A stretch of 64,000 nt of DNA, taken from contig JBEBIT010000010.1 of the NCBI GenBank assembly GCA_040080215.1, positions 1-64,000 on the forward strand, read 5' to 3'. Position 1 is the stretch's first letter. Every line of letters starts with the position of its first letter. The DNA comes from CAIUGU01 sp040080215. GTDB taxonomy: Bacteria; Pseudomonadota; Gammaproteobacteria; Steroidobacterales; Steroidobacteraceae. Made by a program: the position numbers and the translations under genes. The notes under the pieces were generated by a model, which worked only from the letters and a program-made list of their open reading frames with translations, made no database searches and had not been told where the DNA came from. Positions 1 through 9,828 of this stretch are shown piece after piece.

Positions 1-1200
1 GCAGTCCGGCGTGAAGCGGCGGAACGCGGGCGGATAGCGCTGGAAATACGCGGGGCCGTGATTGCCCATCTGATGCAGCACGATCACCGTGTCGCCCGTG
101 ACTGCATCGAGATCCTGCTTCAGGGTACGGACCAGCACTTCATCGAGGCATTCGTCGCTGTCGCACAGGTCAGGCGCATAGGCCTTGTCGGGCTTGCGGT
201 ACTCGAGGCCTGCCGCATCACACACGCCCTTGCAGCCCGACTGGTTGTCAGTCCACTTGACCGAAACGCCGGCCCGCGCCAGCACGTCCAGCAGTCCCTC
301 CGACCCGCGGATCCGGTCTTCGTCGTAGTCGACCCGCCCATACGGCGAGAACATGCAGGGCAACGAGACTTCAGTCGATGTGCCGCAGGACTTCACGTTG
401 CCGAAAGGCAGGATGTCGAGTGTCGGCAGTTCGGGATTCGTCTCGCGCGCGTAGCCGAACAGCGAGAAATTCTGCGCCCGCGCGGTCTCGCCCACGACGA
501 ACACGAACACCTTCGGCTTTGCACCGGGCGCAGCAGCTGCACGCTTTGCGTCGGCGCCGACTATCGCTTTCGGCGCGTTGACTGTCTTTGCATCGCTCAT
601 GGCGTTGCGCCCGAGCGAATAGATGAAGTTGCCGGGCGTGACGAGGTAGCGCAGCGCAGGCTGGTTGCGCATCAGCGAAGTGAAGTCGCGGGACACAGGC
701 AGCACCGCGGCGACAGCCACCACGAGCGCAATGGCCAACGCCGCCGCCTTGAATCCGGCAGCGCGCAGCAACGGCCGCTCATCGAGATGCACCCACCAGA
801 TGAATGCAACCGGGACCACGGCCCAGGCCACAACGTTCAGGGCCAGCACCGCTGTCAGCAGCTCGCTAGCCTCGCGCTTGTCCGTGCTCACGACATTGCG
901 GAGCATCGACGGATCGAGCATCACCGCGTAGGTCCGCATCCAGTACACGGCGAACGACGTGCCGATGACGATGAGCGTCAACCAGACTTTCGCAGTCCAC
1001 CGCGTCGCAGGCAACGCGAGCACGAAGAAGTGCAGCGCCACCAGCATCACGAAGCAGCAGCCCATGAACAGCCACGTCGCCGGATCGCCCATCGACCGAC
1101 CGGTCGCCACCGCCGCCCACCACGGGCCATTGCCGAAGACCACGCAATAAAGCGCAATCAACGCCACCAGCGATTCCACGCGGAGTGTCGGACGTCTCAA
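1..1200 (-). CDS. eptA: Phosphoethanolamine transferase, EptA family (3' end cut by window edge)
   Basis: Inner-membrane enzyme that moves phosphoethanolamine onto lipid A or a related envelope acceptor, usually lowering polymyxin sensitivity. The first 400 codons are visible. The N-terminal half is hydrophobic with several membrane segments. The periplasmic sulfatase-like domain then shows VVGETARAQNFSLFGY, whose threonine is the phospho-acceptor in the family, followed by SCGTSTEVSLPCMFS and HQMGNHGPAYF. I chose a TTG start at 1200 because a GGGGG stretch lies just upstream and no in-frame ATG fits. The reading frame leaves the window intact, so the C-terminal metal-binding part is not seen. 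Whether the acceptor is lipid A or another molecule cannot be read from the sequence. Confidence 0.9.
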   Translation of the reverse strand, partial: MRRPTLRVESLVALIALYCVVFGNGPWWAAVATGRSMGDPATWLFMGCCFVMLVALHFFVLALPATRWTAKVWLTLIVIGTSFAVYWMRTYAVMLDPSMLRNVVSTDKREASELLTAVLALNVVAWAVVPVAFIWWVHLDERPLLRAAGFKAAALAIALVVAVAAVLPVSRDFTSLMRNQPALRYLVTPGNFIYSLGRNAMSDAKTVNAPKAIVGADAKRAAAAPGAKPKVFVFVVGETARAQNFSLFGYARETNPELPTLDILPFGNVKSCGTSTEVSLPCMFSPYGRVDYDEDRIRGSEGLLDVLARAGVSVKWTDNQSGCKGVCDAAGLEYRKPDKAYAPDLCDSDECLDEVLVRTLKQDLDAVTGDTVIVLHQMGNHGPAYFQRYPPAFRRFTPDC

Positions 1201-1580
1201 GCAATCCCCCCGGAAAGACCGGCCCGGCGCGGAGTCCGGGCGCGGGTATGGTACACGGAACAAAGGCGGGGCGGCCTTAAGGGGAAGCGACCGGCGAACT
1301 GTGTTCGCAGGGGGAGCCTGTCGGCAAGTGAGCCTGCGGCAAGAGGGACTACCGTCAAGTAGGCCTTCGGCAGGAAGGACTCCCGTCAAGTAGGGCTCCG
1401 CCAAGCCAGACAAGAGCTGAGGCGGCAACAACAACGCCCACGCAATTGCTTTGCAGGCGTTCGTCGCGATTCGCTCTGGCTTGGCGGAGCCCTACTTGGC
1501 AGCGCCCTACTTGCCGACAGGCCTACTTGGCGGAGCCCCACCTTGCCGGCAGGCTTCCCTTGCCGACAAAGTCGGCCGGT
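1201..1580. repeat. Two facing arrays of short degenerate repeats forming a large inverted repeat
   Basis: No gene is seen between eptA and tesB. The stretch holds degenerate 15-19 base units with core AAGTAGGGCTCCGCC. About five units read on the plus strand from 1320 to 1410 and about five on the minus strand from 1475 to 1567. The innermost units are a perfect 24 bp inverted repeat (1387-1410 against 1475-1498) around a 64-base centre. The 5' leader of eptA begins at its left end. Confidence 0.75.
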
Positions 1581-2447
1581 CTATTTCTCGCCCCGCTCCG
1601 TCATCACCCTCATCAGCCCTTCCTGCGCCGTCGATGCGACGAGGCGGCCGTCGCGGCTGAAGATGCTGCCGCGGGACAGGCCGCGTGCGCCGGAGGAACT
1701 CGGGCTGTCGATGGAATACAGGAGCCAGTCGTCGACGCGTACCGGGCGGTGGAACCACATCGCGTGGTCGATGCTGGCGAAGCGGACGTTCCTGCTCGGG
1801 AAAGGGATGCCGTGCGGCAGTGTTGCCGTCATCAGCAGGTAGTAGTCGGATACGTAGGCCAGGATGCCGCGGTGCATGGCCTCGCCATCCGGCAACTTGT
1901 CGGCCGCACGGAACCAGACGTGCAGCTTCGGATCCTTGGGCTCGCCGTTCAACAACCGCTCCACGTCCACCGGGCGGATGTCGAATGGGCGCACTCGTTC
2001 GAAGAATCGCCGCTGCTGGTCGGTGAGCAGGGGGTTGCTGATCCAGTCAGCGCGCTTCGGCAACGACTCCGGCGGCGGTACGTCGGGCATCGTCGCCTGA
2101 TGTTCGAGGCCTTCTTCCGGCGTCTGGAACGAGGCCGACATGTGGAAGATCTGCTGGCCATTCTGGATGGCGACGACACGGCGGCTCGAGAAGCTGGCGC
2201 CATCGCGGCTGCGGTCGACTTCGTAGACGATGGGCAGGTTGAAGTCGCCGGCCCGGAGGAAATACGCGTGCAGCGAGTGGACGATGCGATCCTCGACGGT
2301 GCTGGTCGCGGCCATCAGCGCCTGGCCGAGCACCTGCCCGCCGAAGACCTGCGGATTGCCGATGTCGCGGCTGGTGCCGCGGTACATGTTGACTTCGAGG
2401 CGCTCGAGGTTGAGCAGGACCAGCAGGTCCGCCAGCGCAGCATCCAT
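1581..2447 (-). CDS. tesB: Acyl-CoA thioesterase II
   Basis: Hydrolyses acyl-CoA to free acid and CoA with a double hot-dog fold. At 288 residues it has the normal TesB length. FGGQVLGQAL near the N-terminus and SIDHAMWFHRP near residue 225 are typical. The three positions matching the Escherichia coli triad are Asp201 (in YVSDYYLL), Ser225 (Thr in E. coli) and Gln275 (in STAQEG), with exactly the E. coli spacing. The ATG follows a GGGGAGTG ribosome site lying inside the end of the upstream methyltransferase gene, 3 bases away. It is the last gene of the run that begins with the molybdenum hydroxylase, so it may release CoA from a product of that pathway. Confidence 0.93.
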   Translation of the reverse strand: MDAALADLLVLLNLERLEVNMYRGTSRDIGNPQVFGGQVLGQALMAATSTVEDRIVHSLHAYFLRAGDFNLPIVYEVDRSRDGASFSSRRVVAIQNGQQIFHMSASFQTPEEGLEHQATMPDVPPPESLPKRADWISNPLLTDQQRRFFERVRPFDIRPVDVERLLNGEPKDPKLHVWFRAADKLPDGEAMHRGILAYVSDYYLLMTATLPHGIPFPSRNVRFASIDHAMWFHRPVRVDDWLLYSIDSPSSSGARGLSRGSIFSRDGRLVASTAQEGLMRVMTERGEK

Positions 2448-2450
2448 GCG

Positions 2451-3005
2451 TCACACTCCCCTTTGGCTGCGTGGCGGCATGATCCACATGTAGATGGCAT
2501 CGGTGCCGAAATCGTATTGCTTGTCCGGCGGCCAGCCCTTGCCCATGTCGAAGTCATGCGACACGACGCGCACCCCCTCCTGCAGCTCGCGGAACAGCTT
2601 TGGCTTCACGCGCAGGTTCATCTCGGCGAACAGGTACAGCGTGACGACGGTCGCGCGCGAGATATCGAGGTCGAACAGGTCGCCGTGGGTGAACTTGACG
2701 AACTTGTCGACCCCGGCCGCCTTGGCGTTCTCGCGGGCGACGGCGACTGCCTGGGGATTGATGTCGACACCATAGCCTTCGCAGCCGAAGCGCCTGGCCG
2801 CTTCGATGACGATGCGGCCGTCGCCGCAGCCGAGGTCGTACACGATGTCGCCGGGGCGCACGTTCGCGATGCGCAGCATGTGGCCGACCAGCGTCGGCGT
2901 CGTCAGCACGTAGGGAGGCAATCGCTTGGGAATGCCGCTGGCTTCGGCGGCTGTGAAAGCCCACGGACTCACCGCGCCGAGCAGCATGAGTTCACGGCGG
3001 TTCAT
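2451..3005 (-). CDS. Exported SAM-dependent methyltransferase-fold protein
   Basis: A 184-residue class I methyltransferase fold. The SAM motif I is DLGCGDGRIVIEA at about residue 55, followed by an acidic strand end in YGVDINP. The start chosen is ATG at 3005, giving MNRRELMLLGAV, a short twin-arginine-like or Sec-type leader; the frame is open further upstream but without signal character. A methyltransferase with an export leader is odd, because SAM is cytoplasmic, so the leader may be a membrane anchor or the protein may have another role. It lies 67 bases downstream of the molybdenum hydroxylase large subunit and 3 bases upstream of tesB, so it belongs to that operon. Substrate unknown. 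Confidence 0.8.
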   Translation of the reverse strand: MNRRELMLLGAVSPWAFTAAEASGIPKRLPPYVLTTPTLVGHMLRIANVRPGDIVYDLGCGDGRIVIEAARRFGCEGYGVDINPQAVAVARENAKAAGVDKFVKFTHGDLFDLDISRATVVTLYLFAEMNLRVKPKLFRELQEGVRVVSHDFDMGKGWPPDKQYDFGTDAIYMWIMPPRSQRGV

Positions 3006-3072
3006 GCGTGTCCTGGCCCGGCGCCGGACTGCCTGGCCGGAAATTCGCGCAAGGCAGTCCGGTGCAAACACC

Positions 3073-5361
3073 TCACGCCAACGTGTACCCCGATTTCACG
3101 AGCGGCAGGGTGCGCACTCGCTGTCCCGACGCTGCAAAGATCGCGTTGCAGATCGCAGGTGCAACCGGCGGCAGCGACGGCTCGCCGATCCCGGTGGGCG
3201 GATAGACACTCTGGATGAAGTGCGACTCGATCTTCGGGATGTGCATGCCCTGTCGCAGGATGGGATAACGGTCGTAGTTGGACTGCTGCACGCGGCCCGC
3301 TTCGATCGTGATCTCGAGGCCGAACATCGTCGACAAGCCGTCGATTACCGCGCCTTCGCACTGGGCGAGTGACCCCGTCATGTTGATGATGGGGCCGATA
3401 TCACCGGCCACCGTGACCTGGTGCACCGTCAGGCGCTTCGCGCGATCGACGCTGACCTCCGCCACTTCGGCGAAATGGCCTGCGTGGCTGAAGTGGAACG
3501 CGAGCCCCATGCCGCGGCCTTCCGGCAGCTTGCGGCCCCAGCCGGCTTTCTCGGCAGCGAGCTTGATGACGGCGATGGCGCGTTCCGTGTTGAGCGCGAA
3601 CTCGGTCTTGGGTTCGAGCCAGCGTGGTTCGCCCATGACGTCGATCAGGAACTCGAGATGGTCGCGGCCCGCCGCGGCCGACAGTTCATGCAGGAACGAC
3701 TGCACGGCGAACGCGATGCCGTTGGAACGCGGCGCTCGCCACGGCCCCGTCGGCGTGCCGAGCGGCAGCAGTGACTGCGTGACACGATAGTTCGGTACGA
3801 GCATCGCCGGGAATTCCTCGGCGGGATAGTTTGCCGAGTTCGAGGGCACCTTGCCGTCCACGGTGAACGTGATGAAGTGGTTGGCCCACGCGGTCAGCTT
3901 GCCGTAGCCGTCCACCGCGCCCTTGAACGCATGGAAACCGGCGGGACGGTAGAAGTCGTGCGCCATGTCGTCTTCGCGCGTCCACTGCAGCTTGACGGGA
4001 ATGCCACCCGCCTGCTTCGAGATCTGCGCCGCTTCGCACGCATAGTCGTTCATCAGGCGACGACCGAAGCCGCCACCGACGCGCGTCTGGTTGATCTTCA
4101 CATTGTCGACGGGAATGCCGAGCGTGTTGGCAACGAGGCCGAGCGCGGGGTCCGGCGTCTGCGTCGGCGACCAGAGTTCAACCGTATCGCCCTTGACCCA
4201 CGCCGTGGTGTTCATCGGCTCGAGCGGCGAGTGCGACACGAACGGATAGCTGTAGAACGCCTCCACCTTCTTCGCCGCAGAAGCCAGCGCCTTGTCGACA
4301 TCGCCGTCCGCACGGACCACGCCGGGACCCTGTGGCAGTTTCGCGAGTTCCTGCGCCTTCGCGAGGATCTCGTTCGAGCTGTCGGTGGCGGCATTCGTCT
4401 CATCCCACACCACACGCAGCTGGCGCTTGGCACTGAATGCGCCCCAGGTGGTCGTCGCGAGGATCGCAACGCCGGGCATGACTTCCGTCGGCCTGCCGTT
4501 GCCTTCGACGATGAACGCCTGCTTGACGCCGGGGAGTGCGCGGATCTGGTCGAGGTTCGCCTCCTTTACCTTACCGCCCGTGGCCGGACACTTTTCATAG
4601 ACGGCGTACAGCATGCCGGGCAACGTCTGGTCGATGCCGAACAACGGCGCACCGGTGACGACCTTGCGGTTGTCGACGCCATTGATGGACGTGCCGATGA
4701 TCTTGTAGTCCTTGCGGTCCTTGAGAGCGACCGTCTTCGCGTCGGGCACCGGCAGCGCGGCTGCCTTGGATGCGAGCGCGCCGTACGCCAGCTTGCGTCC
4801 GCTGGCCTTGTGAATGACGAAGCTCTTCTCGGTACTGAGCTCGGTGGGCGCGACTTTCCACTCGGCAGCGGCTGCCGACACGAGCATCGCGCGACCGACG
4901 GCACCGGCCTGGCGCAACTGGTCCCAGCTCGTCGGGATCGAACGCGAACCGCCCGCACTCTGGCGGCCGAAGACTTTCGGATTGATCGGCGCCTGCTCGA
5001 TCTTGACCTTCGCCCAGTCCGCATCGAGCTCTTCCGCGATGATCATCGGGAACGCGGTCTTGATGCCCTGCCCGATCTCGGGTCCCTTCGAGAGAATCGT
5101 GATCGTGCCGTCACTCGCGATCTGCAGGAACGCATTGGGCGCAAACGCCTTCGCACCGCCCACGGCCTCTGCGGCCACGGCCGTGGCTTCATCGCCCATC
5201 CAGAACGCGAGGACGAGACCTCCGCCCGCAAGACCGGTGAGCTTGAGGAACGAGCGGCGGCTGAACGCGGCGGGGCTCGCAGGCACCTGCGCCTCCGCGG
5301 CAGACAGGATATCGAGGACGTGGCGTTCGGCGGCGAGCCGGGCTTCGGTTACGGTATTCAT
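3073..5361 (-). CDS. Tat-exported molybdopterin hydroxylase large subunit (isoquinoline 1-oxidoreductase beta type)
   Basis: Large molybdenum-cofactor subunit of the xanthine oxidase family in the IorB-like two-subunit form, 762 residues. A Tat signal is visible (SRRSFLKLTG at residues 34-43). The glycine-rich cofactor motif VGGGFGRR is near residue 425. Start: ATG at 5361, preceded by GGAGTACACC; an upstream in-frame extension lacks sense. These enzymes hydroxylate N-heterocycles or oxidise aldehydes and, lacking a FAD subunit, pass electrons to a cytochrome or azurin. The [2Fe-2S] subunit is encoded 10 bases upstream. No FAD subunit gene is present, which agrees with the IorAB architecture. 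The actual substrate is unknown. Confidence 0.9.
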   Translation of the reverse strand: MNTVTEARLAAERHVLDILSAAEAQVPASPAAFSRRSFLKLTGLAGGGLVLAFWMGDEATAVAAEAVGGAKAFAPNAFLQIASDGTITILSKGPEIGQGIKTAFPMIIAEELDADWAKVKIEQAPINPKVFGRQSAGGSRSIPTSWDQLRQAGAVGRAMLVSAAAAEWKVAPTELSTEKSFVIHKASGRKLAYGALASKAAALPVPDAKTVALKDRKDYKIIGTSINGVDNRKVVTGAPLFGIDQTLPGMLYAVYEKCPATGGKVKEANLDQIRALPGVKQAFIVEGNGRPTEVMPGVAILATTTWGAFSAKRQLRVVWDETNAATDSSNEILAKAQELAKLPQGPGVVRADGDVDKALASAAKKVEAFYSYPFVSHSPLEPMNTTAWVKGDTVELWSPTQTPDPALGLVANTLGIPVDNVKINQTRVGGGFGRRLMNDYACEAAQISKQAGGIPVKLQWTREDDMAHDFYRPAGFHAFKGAVDGYGKLTAWANHFITFTVDGKVPSNSANYPAEEFPAMLVPNYRVTQSLLPLGTPTGPWRAPRSNGIAFAVQSFLHELSAAAGRDHLEFLIDVMGEPRWLEPKTEFALNTERAIAVIKLAAEKAGWGRKLPEGRGMGLAFHFSHAGHFAEVAEVSVDRAKRLTVHQVTVAGDIGPIINMTGSLAQCEGAVIDGLSTMFGLEITIEAGRVQQSNYDRYPILRQGMHIPKIESHFIQSVYPPTGIGEPSLPPVAPAICNAIFAASGQRVRTLPLVKSGYTLA

Positions 5362-5371
5362 GGTGTACTCC

Positions 5372-5851
<480 letters not shown>

Positions 5852-6091
5852 TTGGAAATCCTCTGATGGGTCTCAAGCCCGCGGGGCAAGGGGAGTCACG
5901 CTCGCTCGGCAGCGTCCGAGTATGTCACCCGCAAAAGGGGCCAGCAATCGGCGCCGCCGCGCCGGCTTGGACAGGAGTCCACCTGAAGGGTTCGCCGGCA
6001 ACCGCACTCGGCGGGTGGATCGAAAATGCAGCGCAGCGGGAGCCTCACCGGCTTGCCGACTGCGTGCCGACCTGCTCGCCCTGCCGGTTCG

Positions 6092-6973
6092 CTATTCCTG
6101 GATCCGGGGTGCCTTGTCCCGAAGCGGCGGGCTGGTCCGGCACGGCGTCGGGTTCCACTTCGAGCCGTCGGCCTCACGCAGGTAGTGCGTGCTGGTGATG
6201 AACGGCAGCGACAGGTACTCGGGGTCTTCCATGATCGTGGTGACGATCAGCCAGGCATCGCCGTTCGGCTCTTCGATGCGGTTGAAGTACTCGGTCAGCT
6301 GCAGGTTCGCGCTGTAGGGCACGCCGTTCTTGCGCAGGTAGCCCGGACGCAGGTGCGAGGTCACGACTTTGAGCGAGCCACCCGGGCCACCGCCGACGCG
6401 GCCAAACGCCTGGCCGTTCGTACCGACGTCACGACCGGGTGAAACCTTCTGCCACGCAGCGACGGAGAAACCCTGCCAGCCGGCATCGCCCGCGGGCGGC
6501 GTCGGCGCGCCGAAGCGGAACAGGCGCGTCTGCTGGCCTGCATCCGTCTCCATCTTGAGCGTCGTGTCGTCCTGCCAGCTCACGCGCAAGCGGGTCGGCA
6601 GGCGCATGACGCCGGGGGCGCCGAATGCCTTGCACTGCAAGCCCGCCGCATTGTCGGCCTCGAGGTTCCAGCTGTTGGCGACAGCGACTGCCGCCGCCGT
6701 CAGCGGGAGGCTCGAGAACTCGCCCTTGGGCGGCGTCACCATGCGCCACTGGTAGTCCTCGTTGACGATGGCTACCCAGTTGCCCGTCATGTCGAACTTC
6801 GCGCCGGCACGCGGCGGCTCGAGGGGTTGCGCTGGCACGAGGCTCGGACCTCCGCCGACGCCCGGAGGCGGACGGAACGGAGGGGGTGCCGCGGCATGGA
6901 CGAGCGACGAGGCAGCGACGAGCAGCAGTGCCGATTGCAGCGCCACACGGCGCCAGGATGTTGCGGCGATCAT
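6092..6973 (-). CDS. Secreted protein of the amplified family, type A (copy A1)
   Basis: Function not recognised. The 293-residue protein has a signal peptide ending near VHAAAP and a proline-rich linker, then the type A signature: MTGNWVAIVNEDYQWRMVTP at about residue 62, MRLPTRLRVSWQDD in the middle, and LRPGYLRKNGVPYS followed by LTEYFNR and DPEYLSLPF near the end. The last third aligns by eye with the type B proteins of the window, so the two types look like distant homologues. The ATG overlaps the TGA of the preceding MBL gene (ATGA), indicating coupled translation. It is the last gene of module 1 (B1-MBL1-A1). No catalytic motif is apparent. Confidence 0.8.
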   Translation of the reverse strand: MIAATSWRRVALQSALLLVAASSLVHAAAPPPFRPPPGVGGGPSLVPAQPLEPPRAGAKFDMTGNWVAIVNEDYQWRMVTPPKGEFSSLPLTAAAVAVANSWNLEADNAAGLQCKAFGAPGVMRLPTRLRVSWQDDTTLKMETDAGQQTRLFRFGAPTPPAGDAGWQGFSVAAWQKVSPGRDVGTNGQAFGRVGGGPGGSLKVVTSHLRPGYLRKNGVPYSANLQLTEYFNRIEEPNGDAWLIVTTIMEDPEYLSLPFITSTHYLREADGSKWNPTPCRTSPPLRDKAPRIQE

Positions 6974-7971
6974 TTTTTCGCGAGCTCCCGGTAGGCCGCC
7001 GTGATGAACTGCGTGGTGGTCCAGGGCCCCTGCGTGGAACCGTACGTGCCGTCGTAGTCCAGTGTCGGCTTGGCCGCCAGCACCTGTTCAAGTGACTTGC
7101 CCTGCGCGATCAGGTCGGTGATGCGCGCCCGCACCACGGTCAGCATGTCGCGATACTCGACGACTTCGCCTTCGTCGCACAGGCGCCCATGACCCGGGAT
7201 CACGAGCGTCCCGCCTTCCTGCAGGTCCTCGGGGACGGTGATGTCGAGCAGGCGATTGACCGCATCGATCGTGCCGTTGAGGCTGCCACCGCGCTCCGGA
7301 CGGATCACGGGGTAGCGATCGGGAGAGAAGACGTCACCCGTGCTGACGACATCGGGCCGCCGGAACACGACCATGCTGTCGCCGTCGGTGCGCGCGGCCG
7401 GCACGTGCACGAGCTGGACCGGCGTGCCGCCGAAATAGAGCTCCAGCGTATCGACGAAATAGGTGACGAACGGCCACCCGCTGCTGTCGATCGCTTTCTG
7501 GTCGGGGGACACCTTCTGCATGCGCAACGACGCACCTTCATGCGCAACGACGTGCGCAATCTGTGGATCGGAATCCGGCACGCCGGGCGGGCTGCCTGCG
7601 CGAGCGAGATCGGCATTGCCACCGATGTGCTCGGCCTCGGCAGAAGTGTTGACGATGTACGCGATCGGCCGCGACGTGAGCGCGCGGATGGCGGCGAGTA
7701 CTTTCGGCGTCATGGTGCCGTCGCCGGAATCGACGATCATCACGCCACTGTCACCGAAGTGCACGGTGATGTTGCCGGCGCTGGTCGTCAGCATGTAGAT
7801 GTTGTCGCGCACGGGCAGGACCGCGACTGCGTTCGGGTCGAGCGCCGGAATGACATTCGGCACCTTCATGCGATCGCGAGGCGCAGGCGCGGCGGCCATC
7901 GCAGGCACGGCGAGCATCGCGGCGAGCAGCAGCGACAGGGGACGGAAAGACGTGAGTCCGTTGCGGTTCAT
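6970..7971 (-). CDS. Secreted MBL-fold protein with eroded zinc site (MBL1)
   Basis: Metallo-beta-lactamase fold, 333 residues, signal peptide ending near AMAAAP. The motif that should read HxHxDH is SAEAEH at residues 110-115, so both leading histidines and the aspartate are gone. The later AHTDGD motif of the sister proteins is AARTDGD here, with Arg194 in place of histidine. The C-terminal PGHGR histidine survives. The rest of the fold and the family insert (a VAHEG element near residue 143) are well kept, so this looks like a retained non-catalytic or re-purposed protein rather than a decaying gene. It lies 11 bases after B1 and overlaps A1 by 4 bases. Start ATG with AGGGAGCC upstream. 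Confidence 0.85.
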   Translation of the reverse strand: MNRNGLTSFRPLSLLLAAMLAVPAMAAAPAPRDRMKVPNVIPALDPNAVAVLPVRDNIYMLTTSAGNITVHFGDSGVMIVDSGDGTMTPKVLAAIRALTSRPIAYIVNTSAEAEHIGGNADLARAGSPPGVPDSDPQIAHVVAHEGASLRMQKVSPDQKAIDSSGWPFVTYFVDTLELYFGGTPVQLVHVPAARTDGDSMVVFRRPDVVSTGDVFSPDRYPVIRPERGGSLNGTIDAVNRLLDITVPEDLQEGGTLVIPGHGRLCDEGEVVEYRDMLTVVRARITDLIAQGKSLEQVLAAKPTLDYDGTYGSTQGPWTTTQFITAAYRELAKK

Positions 7972-7982
7972 TTACCGGCTCC

Positions 7983-8876
7983 CTAGCGAGCCGCGGGCGG
8001 CGTGCCCGGCAACGTCGACAGCGTCATGATGAATTCGGGATACGTCATGTCGGCGCCGCCGCGGACGACAGACAGGGGCAAGCCGGTCTCGAGCGCGAGC
8101 TCCCTCAAGTCGGGATTCGACCAGGGCATCGTCGTCGGCACCACGCCTTTTTCGCGCGGGACTTCGATGGTCGGGTAACAGGGCCGAGCCAGCCGCTGCA
8201 GGGTGTCGTCCTGGACGAACGTCTCGGTCGAGATATGCGGGGCTGTCAGGTAGACGGGGTCATACACCACCGTCGCGAGCGTGAGATACGGTCCGTTGCG
8301 CATCCAGTGCTCGCTGAACGTCGCGCGGTCGCTGCGGGGCACGCCGTTGCGTTTCACGTAACCGAGCTTAAGGTGCGTGGTCCACGTGACCAGCGTATCG
8401 CCCTCCCACTTGCCGGTGGTGAAGCCCTGGCGCGTGTGGCGTGCATTTGCTGGAGGATGCGGACGGCCATCCATCCAGATGGTGCGTTCGGGGCTCATCC
8501 ACGACAGACGGAATTTCCACGCGACGATGCGCTGCGTGCCCGGATCGACTTCATTCCACCAGACGAGGTTGGCGGGACTGCGCGTGCCGTAGTCGCTCGG
8601 GTGCGGGATGCACTGGCGCTCGGGCATCGTGATCAACGCCGGATTCCAGCTGTCCGCAGCCATGCGAGCAGCGTCGTTGATGGGCAGGCCCATGTAGTCG
8701 CCCGCCCGGGGGCCGGGCCAGCGATCGGAATAGTCTTCGTGGAAACGGAAGCCCCAGCCGCCGGCGAGATTCACCTGTGCGTGGGCAGGTGTCAGGGCGG
8801 GCAACAGCATCGCACACACAAGCAGTGCAGACAGGCGACGCAGCGCCTGTGCGCGGATCACTCCATTCAGCAGCAT
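7983..8876 (-). CDS. Secreted protein of the amplified family, type B (copy B1)
   Basis: Function not recognised; 297 residues with a clear signal peptide ending at AHAQ. Type B signatures are present: FHEDYSDRWPGPRAGDYMGL, PINDAARMAADSWNP, ERTIWMDGRPHPP, then TTHLKLGYVKRNGVPRSD and VVYDPVYLTAP. The conserved cysteine of PERQC is kept. It is the first gene of module 1, with a strong GGGGGAGTCC ribosome site, and is followed 11 bases later by MBL1. The 156 bases upstream, to the end of A2, must hold its promoter. Conserved acidic and aromatic residues would suit ligand binding, but no enzyme motif is seen. Confidence 0.8.
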   Translation of the reverse strand: MLLNGVIRAQALRRLSALLVCAMLLPALTPAHAQVNLAGGWGFRFHEDYSDRWPGPRAGDYMGLPINDAARMAADSWNPALITMPERQCIPHPSDYGTRSPANLVWWNEVDPGTQRIVAWKFRLSWMSPERTIWMDGRPHPPANARHTRQGFTTGKWEGDTLVTWTTHLKLGYVKRNGVPRSDRATFSEHWMRNGPYLTLATVVYDPVYLTAPHISTETFVQDDTLQRLARPCYPTIEVPREKGVVPTTMPWSNPDLRELALETGLPLSVVRGGADMTYPEFIMTLSTLPGTPPAAR

Positions 8877-9032
8877 GGACTCCCCCGATCAACCCGACTG
8901 TGGCGGTCGCCGGTCTGCGCCAGCGATCCCCGACGATGGTAGCAGCAGCGCGGCATGCTGCGATGCGGTTTCAAGACCGATCACAGCGCCGTCTCTAGCC
9001 GTTTACGAAGAAGGACTGGCCGAGCGGCAGGC

Positions 9033-9827
9033 TTACCTGGCCGAGCACGCCGTCGGATGCCACTTGGCGCGGTCCGCGTCCTTTTCCTTCTTGAAGTTCA
9101 GCGTCGTGAGCCACGGCGCATTGAGGTACACGGGGTCCTCGGCCAGCGTCGTGATGACGAACCACTCGGTACCGTCCGTCTCCTCGAACCTGTCGAAGTA
9201 CTCGGTGAGCTTGGCGCCTTCGCCGAACGGAATGCCGTTCTTGCGGAGATACCCGGGCTTCAAGTTCGTCGTTGTCACCTTGAGCGTGTTGGAGGTGCGC
9301 CCGGCGCGCTGCACGCCGATGGCGAGACCGACCGGGCGGCCGCCCGGAGCACCTTCCCACTCGGCGATCGAATACCCCTGGAGGGTGGCCGGCGTGCCTG
9401 CAGGCGGTGCTTTTTCACCGAAGTGGAGCACACGCGTCTGCTGGGCCGCATCCGTTTCGATCTTGAGCGTGTTCTCGTCCTGCCAGGTAATCCGCAGACG
9501 CCCGGGCTCGCGCATGATCGCCATCGCGCCATAGCCCTTGCACTGGTCACCGGCCGCCTCGTCCTTCGCGGGATCCCACTGCATGCCTACCTTGCGCGCA
9601 GCTTCAGTGACCGGGATGTTGGCGAAGTCGCCCTTGAGCGGCGTGACCATGCGCCAGCGCCAGTCCTCGCTGATGACGGAGACCCACTGCCCGGTGAGGT
9701 CGGCCGGCGCGGCTGCCTTAGGCGTGCGCGGGGCTTGCGGAGGCGGTTGCGCCGCGTCGGCAGCGGTCACCACGAAAAGGGAAGACATCGCGACCAGGAG
9801 CGCGACCTTAGGTTTAATGGACTTCAT
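9033..9827 (-). CDS. Secreted protein of the amplified family, type A (copy A2)
   Basis: A 264-residue exported protein, the shortest of the four type A copies. A signal peptide ends near TAADAAQ, followed by a proline-rich stretch. Signature blocks: SEDWRWRMVTPLKGDF at about residue 53, GRLRITWQDENTLKIETDA in the middle, and LKPGYLRKNGIPFGEG with LTEYFDRFEETDGTEWF near the C-terminus. The ATG is 1 base from the stop of MBL2, so the two are surely co-translated. It ends module 2 (B2-MBL2-A2). The block WRWRMVTP is the best diagnostic string for type A. Role unknown. Confidence 0.8.
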   Translation of the reverse strand: MKSIKPKVALLVAMSSLFVVTAADAAQPPPQAPRTPKAAAPADLTGQWVSVISEDWRWRMVTPLKGDFANIPVTEAARKVGMQWDPAKDEAAGDQCKGYGAMAIMREPGRLRITWQDENTLKIETDAAQQTRVLHFGEKAPPAGTPATLQGYSIAEWEGAPGGRPVGLAIGVQRAGRTSNTLKVTTTNLKPGYLRKNGIPFGEGAKLTEYFDRFEETDGTEWFVITTLAEDPVYLNAPWLTTLNFKKEKDADRAKWHPTACSAR

Positions 9828-9828
9828 C

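Noticed and set aside
58..1362. Long plus-strand open frame opposite eptA
   Set aside because: Arg/His-rich nonsense composition; the minus strand gives a clear EptA protein across the same bases.
1320..1567. Possible CRISPR array
   Set aside because: Repeat units are degenerate, 15-19 bases, contiguous without spacers, and inverted halfway; no cas genes.
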